A DNA stretch of 64,000 nt. Source: Bacteroidota bacterium (lineage in GTDB: Bacteria; Bacteroidota; Ignavibacteria; Tepidaquicellales; Tepidaquicellaceae). Positions 1 to 8,710 of this stretch are shown here, in pieces. The notes below the pieces were generated by a model. It saw only the letters and a program-made list of their open reading frames with translations, searched no databases and was not told where the DNA came from. The stretch is from the NCBI GenBank assembly GCA_018266835.1, contig JAFDZP010000002.1:967302-1031301 (forward strand), in the 5' to 3' direction. Within the stretch, counting starts at the first letter, position 1. Every line of letters starts with the position of its first letter. A program made the translations under genes and the position numbers.

Positions 1-1882
1 CAGGCCGCGAAAAATATGAACGTATGCTTGTTGCAGTTCCTTCATCAATAACACCTTCCATCATATCCTGCATTATGTATGCAACATCTTCACTTAAAAC
101 TTCTTTCGAATCAGGTTTTATTTCTTCTATGATGTTTCCGTTTCTATCGCAGATTTTTGTAATGGCAACAGGCTCAACCCATATCCCTTCGTTTGCAATT
201 GTTCCGAATGCATTCGTCATTTCAAGCGGAGTCACTTCTCCCGCGCCAAGTACCAATGAAAGAACATTCGGTAATTCAGACCTTACACCCATATCATGGG
301 CAAGCTGAATTACTTTATCAAGCGGAGCAATTTCCATAGCAGTCCTTACAGCAATAACGTTAATTGATTTTGCAATAGCATCTCTGAGCGAAACACTTCC
401 GCCTGTACCGCCGCCTTTTGGCGACCATATCTTTCCACCGACGTTTACATTAACAGGGTCGTTGGAAATCATGTATCCCGGGCTGTAGCCGTTTTGAATC
501 GCTTCAGTATAAACAAAAACTTTGAATGTTGAACCCGGCTGTCTTTTTATCTGGGTAACGTGGTTCAAACCGTATTTGAACTGATTGTTAGGATTAGAGC
601 CAACCATAGCTTTTATTTCACCGCTCTTTGGATTCATACAAACAAATCCCAACTGAACAGTTGTCTCAATAGCTTTTACAGAATCTACAAAGCTAGTACT
701 CTTTCGGAGCTTCTCGGCAATCTTATTTCTTTCAGCGTCAGTCTTTCCTTTTTTATATTCTTCCGATTGTTTTATCTGTCTTTCAACAGCGTCGTTCAAT
801 ACATCTTTATTATTCTTCCAGTTCCAGTAACCGTTAAATTCCTTCTGGAAAGTTTTCAGCTGTTCAGTTGCAGCATCCATTGCATGCTTCTGGAATCTAG
901 TATCGAGTGTCGTGTAAATCTGCAAGCCGTCTCTGTATAAATCATATCCGTATTTTTCTGCTTTCTGTTCCAGCTGTTGCCTCACCATTTCAGTAAACTG
1001 AGGAGCCGGGGAATTAAATGTAGCAAAGTTTTTTTGCAGTGTAACTCTTATCGGGTCATCGGAAACTGTTCTGTATATTTCAGCATTGATATATCCTGCC
1101 TCAAGCATAGAGTTCAGAACAATATTTCTTCTCTTCTTGGATTCTTCGGGATTATCAACAGGGTCATACTTAGTCGGATTTTTCAATACACCAACCAGTA
1201 TTGCGCATTCATCAATTCCCAGATCTTTAGCGCTTTTATTAAAGTATGTCTGCGCAGCTGCCTCAACTCCGTATGCGCCTTTACCGAAATAAACTGTGTT
1301 TAAGTAATAAGCTAAAATTTCCTGCTTAGTATAAGTTCTTTCTATCTGAATCGAAGTCATTGCTTCGCGAAGCTTTCTGTTAATAGAAACTTCACGGCCG
1401 ATATCAGGATATAAATTTCTTGCAAGCTGCTGTGTGATTGTACTTGCACCTTCCTTTGTTCTGAAAGCAATAATATTCTTTACCAGCGCTTTTATAGTTC
1501 TATCTAAATCAAATCCCCAGTGATCGAAAAATTTTCTGTCCTCAGTTGCAACCAAAGCATTTATCATATCCTTAGGGATATTTTCAATGGTAACTTTAGT
1601 TCTGTTCTTTAAGAAAAATTTGTCTATTAACTCTCCGTCAGCGGAATAAACTTTAGTTGCTTCTTCCAGCTTAGGATTTTCTAATTCGGCAAGTGAGGGA
1701 AGCCCCTGTGAAAGGTAAACAAGATATCCTGCAAAGCAGATTATTCCTATTAAAATAAAAACTACTGCCGTACCCAGTACGTTATTTGCTTTCCTGTTTT
1801 TCTTGGATACGTTTTTTCTGTATTCCTTATCGTTAAGATATTTATCGAGTTCTTCTTCTTTATATTTATCTTTTTTAGCCAA
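1..1882 (-). CDS. class A penicillin-binding protein (PBP1), C-terminus cut by window edge
   Basis: Bifunctional peptidoglycan glycosyltransferase/transpeptidase anchored in the inner membrane. The reading frame runs off the left edge, so only about 627 residues are present. In order: short Lys-rich cytoplasmic tail; one membrane helix at about residues 33-57; GT51 domain with ATEDRKFFDHWG, GASTITQQLARNLY and RKLREAMTSIQIERTYTKQE; transpeptidase domain with RQPGSTFK (SxxK nucleophile) and AKSIN (SxN). The sequence stops just before the expected KTG box, so the break is the window edge and not a mutation. The start is most likely TTG at 1882, overlapping the end of lpxH by 8 nt, with AGGAG about 13 nt upstream; the next residues AKKDKYKEEE fit a cytoplasmic tail. 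The overlap suggests translational coupling to lpxH. Confidence 0.93.
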   Translation of the reverse strand, partial: MAKKDKYKEEELDKYLNDKEYRKNVSKKNRKANNVLGTAVVFILIGIICFAGYLVYLSQGLPSLAELENPKLEEATKVYSADGELIDKFFLKNRTKVTIENIPKDMINALVATEDRKFFDHWGFDLDRTIKALVKNIIAFRTKEGASTITQQLARNLYPDIGREVSINRKLREAMTSIQIERTYTKQEILAYYLNTVYFGKGAYGVEAAAQTYFNKSAKDLGIDECAILVGVLKNPTKYDPVDNPEESKKRRNIVLNSMLEAGYINAEIYRTVSDDPIRVTLQKNFATFNSPAPQFTEMVRQQLEQKAEKYGYDLYRDGLQIYTTLDTRFQKHAMDAATEQLKTFQKEFNGYWNWKNNKDVLNDAVERQIKQSEEYKKGKTDAERNKIAEKLRKSTSFVDSVKAIETTVQLGFVCMNPKSGEIKAMVGSNPNNQFKYGLNHVTQIKRQPGSTFKVFVYTEAIQNGYSPGYMISNDPVNVNVGGKIWSPKGGGTGGSVSLRDAIAKSINVIAVRTAMEIAPLDKVIQLAHDMGVRSELPNVLSLVLGAGEVTPLEMTNAFGTIANEGIWVEPVAITKICDRNGNIIEEIKPDSKEVLSEDVAYIMQDMMEGVIDEGTATSIRSYFSRP

Positions 1883-2648
1883 CCGCTTTTATTGTCTCCT
1901 GTTTATACTTATTTTCTTTTTTGTTATAGTAACTTATCAGTTCTATTTTTTTATCTTTATAAACTACATATGTAAAATTGTCAATCCAGTCCCCTGTATT
2001 GATGTATGTGCCTGAATCATAATCTACTCTTAAAGGACGGTGCCTGTGCCCCATTATAACTACATCAAATCCCTCTTTTATTTTCATCTCGCCGAAATCC
2101 CTGAGTCCGTCGTGCTTCGTATAATCTTTTTGTCCCGTATGCATTCGTGAAGAGTGCGAGCTTTTTTTCGCAAGCCCCAGTCCCCAGTCAGGGTGTAGTT
2201 TTGCATACATGAACTGCGCAAATCTGTTGCGCATTATTTTTTTTAATATCTTGTAACCTGTATCTTTGTAAGCCATTCCGTCGCCGTGATGAATGAAGAA
2301 TTTCTTCCCGTCAATCTCACGGATTATCTCATCGAATACAATATCTATATCAAACTCTTCTTTGAAGTACGTTCCTCTCCAGAAATCATGGTTGCCTGCA
2401 AGGTAATTTATTTTTATTCCTTCGGAAACAAGCTCAGATATTTTTGCAAACAGTCTGTAATATCCTTTCGGAACTACGTGCTTGTATTCCATCCAGTAAT
2501 CGAACAGATCACCTACGATGAATAATTCCTTAGCATCTGCTTTAATATAATCGAGGAAATGTAAAAGAACGTTTTCCTTTAATACGTTATCGTCTTTAGG
2601 TCCATAACCTAAATGAACATCTGAAATAAAATAGTATGCATTTTTCAT
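1875..2648 (-). CDS. lpxH: UDP-2,3-diacylglucosamine diphosphatase, LpxH family
   Basis: Calcineurin-like metallophosphoesterase that would hydrolyse UDP-2,3-diacylglucosamine to lipid X in lipid A synthesis, at the inner face of the inner membrane. Metal-binding motifs appear in order: SDVHLG (residues 9-14), GDLFDYW, GNHDFW, HHGDG and the C-terminal GHRHRP. At 257 aa it is close to the family's usual length. LpxH and the related LpxH2/LpxG-type enzymes are hard to separate by eye, so the exact subfamily is inferred. It precedes and overlaps the PBP1 gene, pairing outer-membrane lipid and cell-wall synthesis. Confidence 0.85.
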   Translation of the reverse strand: MKNAYYFISDVHLGYGPKDDNVLKENVLLHFLDYIKADAKELFIVGDLFDYWMEYKHVVPKGYYRLFAKISELVSEGIKINYLAGNHDFWRGTYFKEEFDIDIVFDEIIREIDGKKFFIHHGDGMAYKDTGYKILKKIMRNRFAQFMYAKLHPDWGLGLAKKSSHSSRMHTGQKDYTKHDGLRDFGEMKIKEGFDVVIMGHRHRPLRVDYDSGTYINTGDWIDNFTYVVYKDKKIELISYYNKKENKYKQETIKAVG

Positions 2649-2713
2649 TTTATATAGATGTCCTGATTTCTTTTAAAAACTTTTATAACCTTACTGATAT
2701 TTATTAACTTTTA

Positions 2714-3151
2714 TTATTTTACTTTGATCTTCGCCGTAAAATTCTTTGTTCCGATTTTACAAACACCGTCAGCCGAGTTGCAATATCCGAATTTTACTTT
2801 TCCTTTGATAGTAATCGTCGTTCCGCTTGCTGCGCCTGAAGGCACTGTGAAATTATATTTCACTGAAGCAGGGCTTGATAAATAATCATCTGAACCGCCT
2901 GCATAATCCTGCAAGCTTCCGGCATCAACTCCGTCTGTAATAGTTACTTCAATTTCGGGATCTTTAGGAATTTTAACATGGTCCCCTGTCTTGAATTTCA
3001 AAGTCAGTACGCCGCTTTCACCGGGTGAAAATGATTTTTTGTTTGTAGTAGCTGATACACTCGGAGCTTCCACTGCCATTGCGGAGGAAAAGCCCATTAA
3101 GCAAAATGAAGCGAACACAAAAAGTGCTAATAATGATTTAATTTTGGTCAT
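2714..3151 (-). CDS. small periplasmic protein resembling the DsbD N-terminal domain
   Basis: 145-residue exported protein with a clear signal peptide (about residues 1-26, ending SSAMA). The rest is beta-rich: a hydrophobic/polar alternating core, then VKFGYCNSADGVCKIG with two cysteines (C124 and C131). The arrangement, an immunoglobulin-like beta domain with a late Cys pair in the form YC-x6-C before the last strand, recalls the N-terminal domain of the thiol:disulfide interchange protein DsbD (DsbD_N/DsbC family). No transmembrane DsbD core or thioredoxin domain follows, so it would be a stand-alone domain. The assignment is inferred from pattern only; a periplasmic redox role is possible but unproven. 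It sits between folE2 and lpxH and appears monocistronic. Confidence 0.6.
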   Translation of the reverse strand: MTKIKSLLALFVFASFCLMGFSSAMAVEAPSVSATTNKKSFSPGESGVLTLKFKTGDHVKIPKDPEIEVTITDGVDAGSLQDYAGGSDDYLSSPASVKYNFTVPSGAASGTTITIKGKVKFGYCNSADGVCKIGTKNFTAKIKVK

Positions 3152-3294
3152 TTTTTAAAGAATTTTTGGTGAATTATAAAAATATGCATTTTAAAATTTT
3201 ATACAAAGACAAATAAAATATGCTAATTTTTCAACGAATTAAAACCTTTTTTGTTCCGCTGAACTTATAGAAGACAGAGAGATTTGAAAATAAA

Positions 3295-3325
3295 TGAGCA
3301 GAGTTTTTCACACCCTGCTCAATAT
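3295..3325 (-). terminator. weak terminator-like hairpin after folE2
   Basis: Arms TGAGCAG (3295-3301) and CTGCTCA (3315-3321) pair perfectly. On the minus strand the stem is followed by a U-rich ATTTATTTT run. It sits just downstream of the folE2 stop. Confidence 0.4.
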
Positions 3326-3329
3326 TTTT

Positions 3330-4163
3330 TTAATATCGGGAAATAATATATCCGTTAAGGGATTTATGGGATTCAATCAATGCGTATGCATTATGATTGT
3401 GAATGCTTTCGAAATTTTCCGCTTCAACACTATACCAGGTAATGTGAGGCATTTCTTTTAACTTCAGTACAACGTTTCTTACTAGGTCTTCAACGAATAC
3501 AGGATTTTCATAAGCTCTCTCCGTTACAAATTTTTCGTCTTCTCTTTTTAATAAAGAATATAATTCAGAGCTTGCGCTTTGCTCAACAAGAGTAATTATA
3601 TCTTCTATCCATACCATATCATTGAACCTTACTGAAACAGTCACCTCACCTCTTTGATTATGCGCGCCGTGTATTGAAATACTTTTTGAGCACGGACATA
3701 ATGTTGTTACAGGTACAATAACTGTAAGAACAAAATCTTTCTGCTCATTATTTCTTGCTGCGTGAAACTTAGCTCTGTAATCCAGCAATGACTCCTTCTG
3801 TGTTACAGGCGCTTTTTTTGTTCTGAAGAAAGGAAACTCCATTTCAATATGTGAAGCTGTTGCATTGAGTTTCTTCTGCATCTCTTCCAGTACTTTATCA
3901 ACTGCATCTACATGCATTTCTCTTTCTTTGCATTGCAAAATTTCTACAAACCTGCTCATGTGAGTTCCTTTAAATTCTTTCGGCAGATCAACTGTCATAG
4001 AAATTGTTGCCACTGTGTGCTGTATTGAATTCTCTTTATCTTTTACTATTATTGGGTACTTTACGTTCTTTACACCGACTTTATCGATTGCAAGATTACG
4101 GGGGTCTTGTAAATTCTGGGTGTCCGGCAATACCGATTTACCTGGGGTAGATATCTCTGACAA
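3330..4163 (-). CDS. folE2: GTP cyclohydrolase I, type IB (FolE2)
   Basis: Converts GTP to 7,8-dihydroneopterin triphosphate, the entry to folate and to 7-deazaguanine (queuosine) synthesis. FolE2 enzymes are unrelated in fold detail to FolE and can use metals other than zinc. The protein (277 aa) carries the typical N-terminus with LPDTQN, then TISMTVDLP, GTHMSRFVE, the cysteine-rich TTLCPCSKSIS followed by HGAHNQRGEV, and VERAYENPVFVEDLVR-like text near the C-terminus. It lies 61 nt after the Nudix gene. queA, which acts in queuosine synthesis, lies 5 kb away in the same direction, but a link is only suggestive. Confidence 0.93.
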   Translation of the reverse strand: MSEISTPGKSVLPDTQNLQDPRNLAIDKVGVKNVKYPIIVKDKENSIQHTVATISMTVDLPKEFKGTHMSRFVEILQCKEREMHVDAVDKVLEEMQKKLNATASHIEMEFPFFRTKKAPVTQKESLLDYRAKFHAARNNEQKDFVLTVIVPVTTLCPCSKSISIHGAHNQRGEVTVSVRFNDMVWIEDIITLVEQSASSELYSLLKREDEKFVTERAYENPVFVEDLVRNVVLKLKEMPHITWYSVEAENFESIHNHNAYALIESHKSLNGYIISRY

Positions 4164-4224
4164 CTTTAATCCTTTTTAATTTTTTGGAGTTACGTATAAT
4201 AACAACTGAATGTTTTAAAAAATT

Positions 4225-4701
4225 CTATTTTAAAATGATTTCGGGATAGTTTGTGCAGTCCATATTGAGGAAAAAAACCTCGTTTTTACCTGTTTTTTTA
4301 TTTTGCAGAATATTACTCCAGATGTACTTCTTATCAGTTTCCGGAATATTCGATGACATCAGGTCTGATTCAGGCACAAAGTGAAATTTACCTTCGTGAA
4401 ATTCAGGCGGAACATCGTTAATTCTTTTTTTGAACTCGAAAAGAAAAACCATAATGTTTCCGATGTGAGGAAATTCCTTTTCCGTCATTATTCCAATGAG
4501 CTTCCAGTCTTCATTTTTTGATTCAATGCCGCACTCTTCATGCGCTTCGCGGACGGCGCACTCTATGGGAGATTCTGCAAGATGAACATCTAATTTTCCG
4601 CCGGGAGGAGAGAATAAACCCTTATTAGGATTTTTAATACGTTCTAACAAAAGATAATCACCGTTATCATTTTTTATGTACAGCAGTGTTGCAAGTTTCA
4701 T
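4225..4701 (-). CDS. Nudix hydrolase
   Basis: Small (158 aa) Nudix-fold pyrophosphohydrolase. The Nudix box lies at about residues 34-59: PPGGKLDVHLAES, then REAHEECGI. Seven residues separate the Gly from the first Glu, where the textbook box has five; the same two-residue expansion is familiar from GGKLDxxxGES-type members. The REx2EExG core with the metal-binding glutamates is intact. The substrate cannot be read from the sequence; an 8-oxo-dGTP or nucleoside-diphosphate role is possible. It begins 19 nt after the degenerate amidohydrolase gene and 61 nt before folE2, so is probably co-transcribed with both. Confidence 0.85.
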   Translation of the reverse strand: MKLATLLYIKNDNGDYLLLERIKNPNKGLFSPPGGKLDVHLAESPIECAVREAHEECGIESKNEDWKLIGIMTEKEFPHIGNIMVFLFEFKKRINDVPPEFHEGKFHFVPESDLMSSNIPETDKKYIWSNILQNKKTGKNEVFFLNMDCTNYPEIILK

Positions 4702-4720
4702 TTAATTGTTATCTGTTTAT

Positions 4721-6508
4721 CTATTTATCGTCACTGAATCCGAAACGAAGTTTTACTTTTTTAAACTGCGGCTCTTTAGGTTTTTGTGTTTCTTCATGTG
4801 AATCTGTATTTCTTATCACAGGTTTTTCTCTGACCGGTTCTTTCGGATTCTCATCTCTTCTTTCTTTTGTTTCAGCAGCAAGAGTTTCTTCTTCATCAAA
4901 AGAAATTTTCTTTGGAGAAAATTTCACACCTTCTTTTGTTAAAGGATGGGGAGTTATTTGTTCTTCTTCAATTGTTAAGAAATTAAAATCTGAATCATAC
5001 GAATCTATATAGGATAACGAATTGACCGAACCCGGTAAAAATGAATTATCTATCGGCTGCAGTACATCATCGCTTTCTTTTTTTACTACTCTGAACTCTT
5101 CTCCGAATTCGACTAATAATTCTTTCTGTGTCTCTTCAAGTCCACCGCTTACATAGGGATTATCAAATATTTCTTCGTTAATATTTTCGTGTCTCTTAAA
5201 ATGTTTCTGCTTCTCGGCATACTCGTGGTAATTACCTGCTTTATAAATCTCATTGCTGATCTCTGATGCAGTCTTTAACGGATTGAAATCTAATTTTAAT
5301 TCTACATTATAATCTTTTACTTCGAAGTTTCCGTTAATAATTACGTCAGATATATTTTCAGAATTTAAATTCTCAATTATATACTCTGAAATTTTTTCCG
5401 AATCAATTTCAGGGAATGCAGCAAAGGAATTAAATTTATTTAAATCGAAAAATACAAAATTGGCCAGCTTATTCTTTTCAATTGAGCCTGTGAGATTAGA
5501 TATACCCTGCGCATAAGCACCGTTAAGAGAAATCATTTTCAAAAGAGGCTCATAGTTTCTGATGTTCTTTGAGCATAGGGAAGAAATTAACTTTATCTCT
5601 GAGAATACATTTTTCCCTGTGAATCCCGTACCAATGCTTACATTTAAATCTGAATAAATAAAATTTCTGAAATCAAAATTCCTCGGGTAAAAATTCACAA
5701 TATCAGATGGAGAGAGCACAACGTTCGTAGATGTTGAATTTAAAACATCGAACTCATTCTTACTCAGATAAATAGGATTGGAAAGTATAGTTGACTGTGT
5801 TAAAAGATTATAATCTTTCAGCACATATATCAGAGATTTTCTGAATAAATCCTTTATCTCAGTTAAATCTTTTTCACTCTGATAAACTTCTAAAAACAAT
5901 TTTACATCGGCTGAGTTAGTCAGGTTCTTCAGATTATTTACCAGATACATATTAATTTGCTCATCTCCTCTTACTCCCGAAAAACTTTTTGCATCTATGG
6001 GGGCATTTGCTGATTTGTTGTTTTCATAATCAACAAGATTCACCGTCATGTTTGAACCGTTCAACGCGTCATCTAACTGTTCGTGATTTATATCACCTGA
6101 TGATTCAATTACATTTACCTCTCCTGCGCAAATCGATTTTAAATAATTGACCTTAAAAATATTTTTTCTTTTCGGAACGTTTTCAACGAGATACAAATAC
6201 TTATCAATCGTCTGCAAAGCAGGATTTTCTTTTAAACTTTCAAACGTACACTTCTTAAAAAATAATTTATTAAGTGAAAATGTTGAGTAGCAATTGGAGT
6301 TTATAAATCCGGGCACAATAATTTTATTCTGCGCATCTATAAGCTTAGTCTGCGGATACCTGTCAATAAATTTCCCTATTTCAAATCTGTTATCAAAATC
6401 AATCTCAACAATCTTATTATTTTTTATAACAATCGTATGTATGCCTGCTCTTCCCTGCCTGTCAAGAGTCAGCACTATTCCGTTCTTAATTATTATAAAG
6501 CTATCCAT
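4721..6508 (-). CDS. catalytically degenerate amidohydrolase-like protein with charged C-terminal tail
   Basis: 595-residue cytoplasmic protein with the scaffold of the amidohydrolase/chlorohydrolase family (MtaD/SsnA type): N-terminal beta-sandwich strand IIIKNGIVLTLD, then VPGFIN at the usual place, and a C-terminal NGAYAQGI...GSIEKNKLANFVFFDL segment that matches the end of the barrel. The catalytic residues I could align are gone. The HxH after PGFIN is N72-C-Y74, the downstream Lx(H)xxxL region has no His, and the GTDG aspartate motif is SIGTGFTG. Residues from about 445 to 595 form an extra tail rich in Glu, Lys and Pro that is not part of the family. The frame is uninterrupted, so this looks like a maintained pseudoenzyme rather than a decaying gene. 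It follows the asparaginase by 9 nt and precedes the Nudix gene by 19 nt. Confidence 0.75.
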   Translation of the reverse strand: MDSFIIIKNGIVLTLDRQGRAGIHTIVIKNNKIVEIDFDNRFEIGKFIDRYPQTKLIDAQNKIIVPGFINSNCYSTFSLNKLFFKKCTFESLKENPALQTIDKYLYLVENVPKRKNIFKVNYLKSICAGEVNVIESSGDINHEQLDDALNGSNMTVNLVDYENNKSANAPIDAKSFSGVRGDEQINMYLVNNLKNLTNSADVKLFLEVYQSEKDLTEIKDLFRKSLIYVLKDYNLLTQSTILSNPIYLSKNEFDVLNSTSTNVVLSPSDIVNFYPRNFDFRNFIYSDLNVSIGTGFTGKNVFSEIKLISSLCSKNIRNYEPLLKMISLNGAYAQGISNLTGSIEKNKLANFVFFDLNKFNSFAAFPEIDSEKISEYIIENLNSENISDVIINGNFEVKDYNVELKLDFNPLKTASEISNEIYKAGNYHEYAEKQKHFKRHENINEEIFDNPYVSGGLEETQKELLVEFGEEFRVVKKESDDVLQPIDNSFLPGSVNSLSYIDSYDSDFNFLTIEEEQITPHPLTKEGVKFSPKKISFDEEETLAAETKERRDENPKEPVREKPVIRNTDSHEETQKPKEPQFKKVKLRFGFSDDK

Positions 6509-6517
6509 ACTGTAAAA

Positions 6518-7477
6518 TTATAAATCTTCTATTGTAAAATCTTCATCAAGATAATTTTGCGCCTGTATAAGCTGGTTACCTTTCTGATTATATACTGCAT
6601 ATTCAAATCCTTTTCTCACACTGTATGCGCCGTACTCGCCTTTTACGTTCAACGCAACAAATCCCACCTGAAAAATGTGGTCGCGGTTTTTACTCGAAAG
6701 CAAATTCAACTTCACAACTCTTTCGCATGCAATTTTGCACGCTTCCATAGGAGAAATTCCTAATCGCATATACTCCACAATTAAAAAAGAACCGCATGCC
6801 CTTATACATTCTTCCCCTCTGCCTGTTGATGCTGCCCCGCCAACTTCGCCGTCAACATAAAGTCCGCTTCCGGGAATAGGACTATCACCGACTCTGCCAT
6901 GTAATTTCCACGCCATACCTGAAGTTGTGCATGATGCCGATATATGTCCGTCTTTATCAATTGCAACCATTCCGATTGTATCATGATTGCCGTCTTCATT
7001 TATCGAATCAGCTTTTCTTTTCAGTATGGAAAAATCATCGGTATGAATTTCTTCTGCGTTTTCACCACCCGATGCCTTCCATTCGTTAAATCTTCTTAAT
7101 GAATTTTCCGTCAGAAGATTTTCAGCCTCATAACCGTTTTTTAAGGCAAACTCAAATGCGCCGTCTCCGGCTAAAATTGTATGCTCAGTATCTTCTAGAA
7201 CTTTTCTTGCCAGTGAGATCGGATTCTTAATATTCTCTACACAAATCACTGCGCCTATGCGCGCTTTCCAATCCATAATAGCAGCATCAAGAGTCACTCT
7301 TCCCGCTGCATCGGGCAATCCGCCATAGCCGACGCTCAAAACAGTCGGGTCGTTTTCAGAAACTTTTACTCCTTCTTCAACTGCATCGAGAGAATTTCCT
7401 CCGTTCTTTAAAACCTGATAAGCGGCATCATTCGCTGCTAATCCGTGTTTCCATGTTGATATTACAAGTGGCTTCAA
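6518..7477 (-). CDS. N4-(beta-N-acetylglucosaminyl)-L-asparaginase / isoaspartyl peptidase family Ntn-hydrolase
   Basis: Ntn-hydrolase of the glycosylasparaginase family, which self-cleaves to expose an N-terminal threonine and hydrolyses Asn-linked GlcNAc or beta-aspartyl bonds. The autoprocessing site is GNHDTIGM, with T167 as predicted nucleophile; the beta subunit then carries SGMAWKLHGRVGDSPIPGSG and a STGRGE glycine-rich turn. The N-terminus (MKPLVISTWKHGLAAND) is that of the mature enzyme, with no signal peptide, so it is predicted cytoplasmic. At 319 aa it is normal for the family. It is 26 nt after the esterase and 9 nt before the amidohydrolase-like gene, suggesting an operon. True substrate (glycoasparagine or isoaspartyl dipeptide) is undecided. 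Confidence 0.88.
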   Translation of the reverse strand: MKPLVISTWKHGLAANDAAYQVLKNGGNSLDAVEEGVKVSENDPTVLSVGYGGLPDAAGRVTLDAAIMDWKARIGAVICVENIKNPISLARKVLEDTEHTILAGDGAFEFALKNGYEAENLLTENSLRRFNEWKASGGENAEEIHTDDFSILKRKADSINEDGNHDTIGMVAIDKDGHISASCTTSGMAWKLHGRVGDSPIPGSGLYVDGEVGGAASTGRGEECIRACGSFLIVEYMRLGISPMEACKIACERVVKLNLLSSKNRDHIFQVGFVALNVKGEYGAYSVRKGFEYAVYNQKGNQLIQAQNYLDEDFTIEDL

Positions 7478-7503
7478 ATTAATAAACTTTGTTTTAACTT
7501 TTC

Positions 7504-8538
7504 TTATGAATTTTTTATATGCTTGGAAATCATTTCAAATGTTCTGTCATATCTGAACTGAACATTAAAATGTCCTCCGTTAAATTCTTCGTGGTAATGT
7601 TTAATTCCATTCTTTGTTAATCGCTGCGAGAAAATCCTTGCGCCGACATTCAATGCAAACTCATCCGATTTTCCGGCATCAATGAATATTAACTTTAATT
7701 TTTTCAAATTAGTTTTATACTTACCGACTAAATTCACAGGGTCGTGCTTCAGCCATTTCTTAAAAATATCCTGCCTCACTTCTCCCGTGGTTAAGTCCAT
7801 TGGCAAATCAAAGTTATAGCCTTTCGTTTTCATGTTAGCAGGATTAGGAGAGTAACAGCTTGCCATGCCTATCGTATTAATAATATTATGAAATGATTTT
7901 GGCTTAGGCTGTTTAAAATTAATTTCATTCTTTATAAAATTCGCAACGCCTTTATCGCCCTTGCCGTAACGTTCAATATCATTTATAAAAAATCCGAATT
8001 CATTTTTGTAGCAATACTCAAAGTACGCATCACCCGCAGTTGTGCACATAAGCCCGAAGACATTGGGATTTCTCATTGCAAGAATCATTGCACCGTATCC
8101 TCCTGAAGATTTCCCGCAGATAGCTCTTGAATGAGCATGCGGAATTGTTCTGAAATTATTATCTATAAACGGAACGAGTTCTTTCGTTATGTAATCTTCA
8201 TATCGACCGGTTGCAGTAGAGTTTATATACTGGCTTCCGCCGTACTTCGTAATGCAGTCAGGCATTACAACAATCATTTCCTTCATCTTTCCTTCTTTGA
8301 TAAGACGGTCTAATCTCTGCTGAATATTTTCATTGAGGAAACTGAAGTTCACATTGCTGAAACCAGTACCTGTAAATCCTGCAATTAAAAATACAACGGG
8401 ATATTTTTTATCTGAAGTTTCATAGGAAGGCGGGAAATAAATAGGAAACTCCCTTTCATAAGGGTCACCCAATGGATTACCTTTTAAAACTTTGCTGACG
8501 TGGGAGTATATGTATAACTGACCTTTACTGTTTTTCAT
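7504..8538 (-). CDS. alpha/beta-hydrolase esterase (Esterase D/Fes family)
   Basis: 344-residue alpha/beta hydrolase of the putative esterase family that includes S-formylglutathione hydrolase, antigen 85 and enterochelin esterase. Visible are the oxyanion segment VVFLIAGFTGTG, the nucleophile elbow GKSSGGYGA (G-x-S144-x-G), a late acidic IDAGKSDEFAL segment and the C-terminal FNGGHFNVQFRY with the catalytic His. No signal peptide is seen, so it is probably cytoplasmic. It is the first gene of a run of closely spaced minus-strand genes (gaps 26, 9, 19 and 61 nt) ending at folE2. Substrate unknown. Confidence 0.8.
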   Translation of the reverse strand: MKNSKGQLYIYSHVSKVLKGNPLGDPYEREFPIYFPPSYETSDKKYPVVFLIAGFTGTGFSNVNFSFLNENIQQRLDRLIKEGKMKEMIVVMPDCITKYGGSQYINSTATGRYEDYITKELVPFIDNNFRTIPHAHSRAICGKSSGGYGAMILAMRNPNVFGLMCTTAGDAYFEYCYKNEFGFFINDIERYGKGDKGVANFIKNEINFKQPKPKSFHNIINTIGMASCYSPNPANMKTKGYNFDLPMDLTTGEVRQDIFKKWLKHDPVNLVGKYKTNLKKLKLIFIDAGKSDEFALNVGARIFSQRLTKNGIKHYHEEFNGGHFNVQFRYDRTFEMISKHIKNS

Positions 8539-8595
8539 TAAAGCAAAAGTAATGATAAAAATTGTTAAAAATAATTGAGTTATTACAGGATTTTT

Positions 8596-8707
8596 TAACC
8601 ACAGATTACACAGAGTTTTTCACAGAGAACGCAGAGCAATACTAAAATTTATTTATATTAATTTTCTCTGTGACCTTTGTGAGCATAATCTAAGTTCTCA
8701 GTGGTTA
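8596..8707. repeat. imperfect inverted repeat of the ACCACAGAG-type dispersed element
   Basis: The spacer between ispD and the esterase gene begins TAACCACAGATTACACAGAG and ends in the reverse complement of TAACCACTGAGAAC, with CACAGAGAA and TTCTCTGTG inside. The two halves can fold into a long interrupted stem. Similar ACCACAGAG/CTCAGTGGT spacer elements are recalled from many environmental bacterial genomes; only one copy is in this window. Confidence 0.6.
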
Positions 8708-8710
8708 CTT

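Noticed and set aside
1-1303. Several plus-strand frames of 60-130 codons
   Set aside because: They lie opposite the continuous PBP1 frame, which carries all expected motifs.
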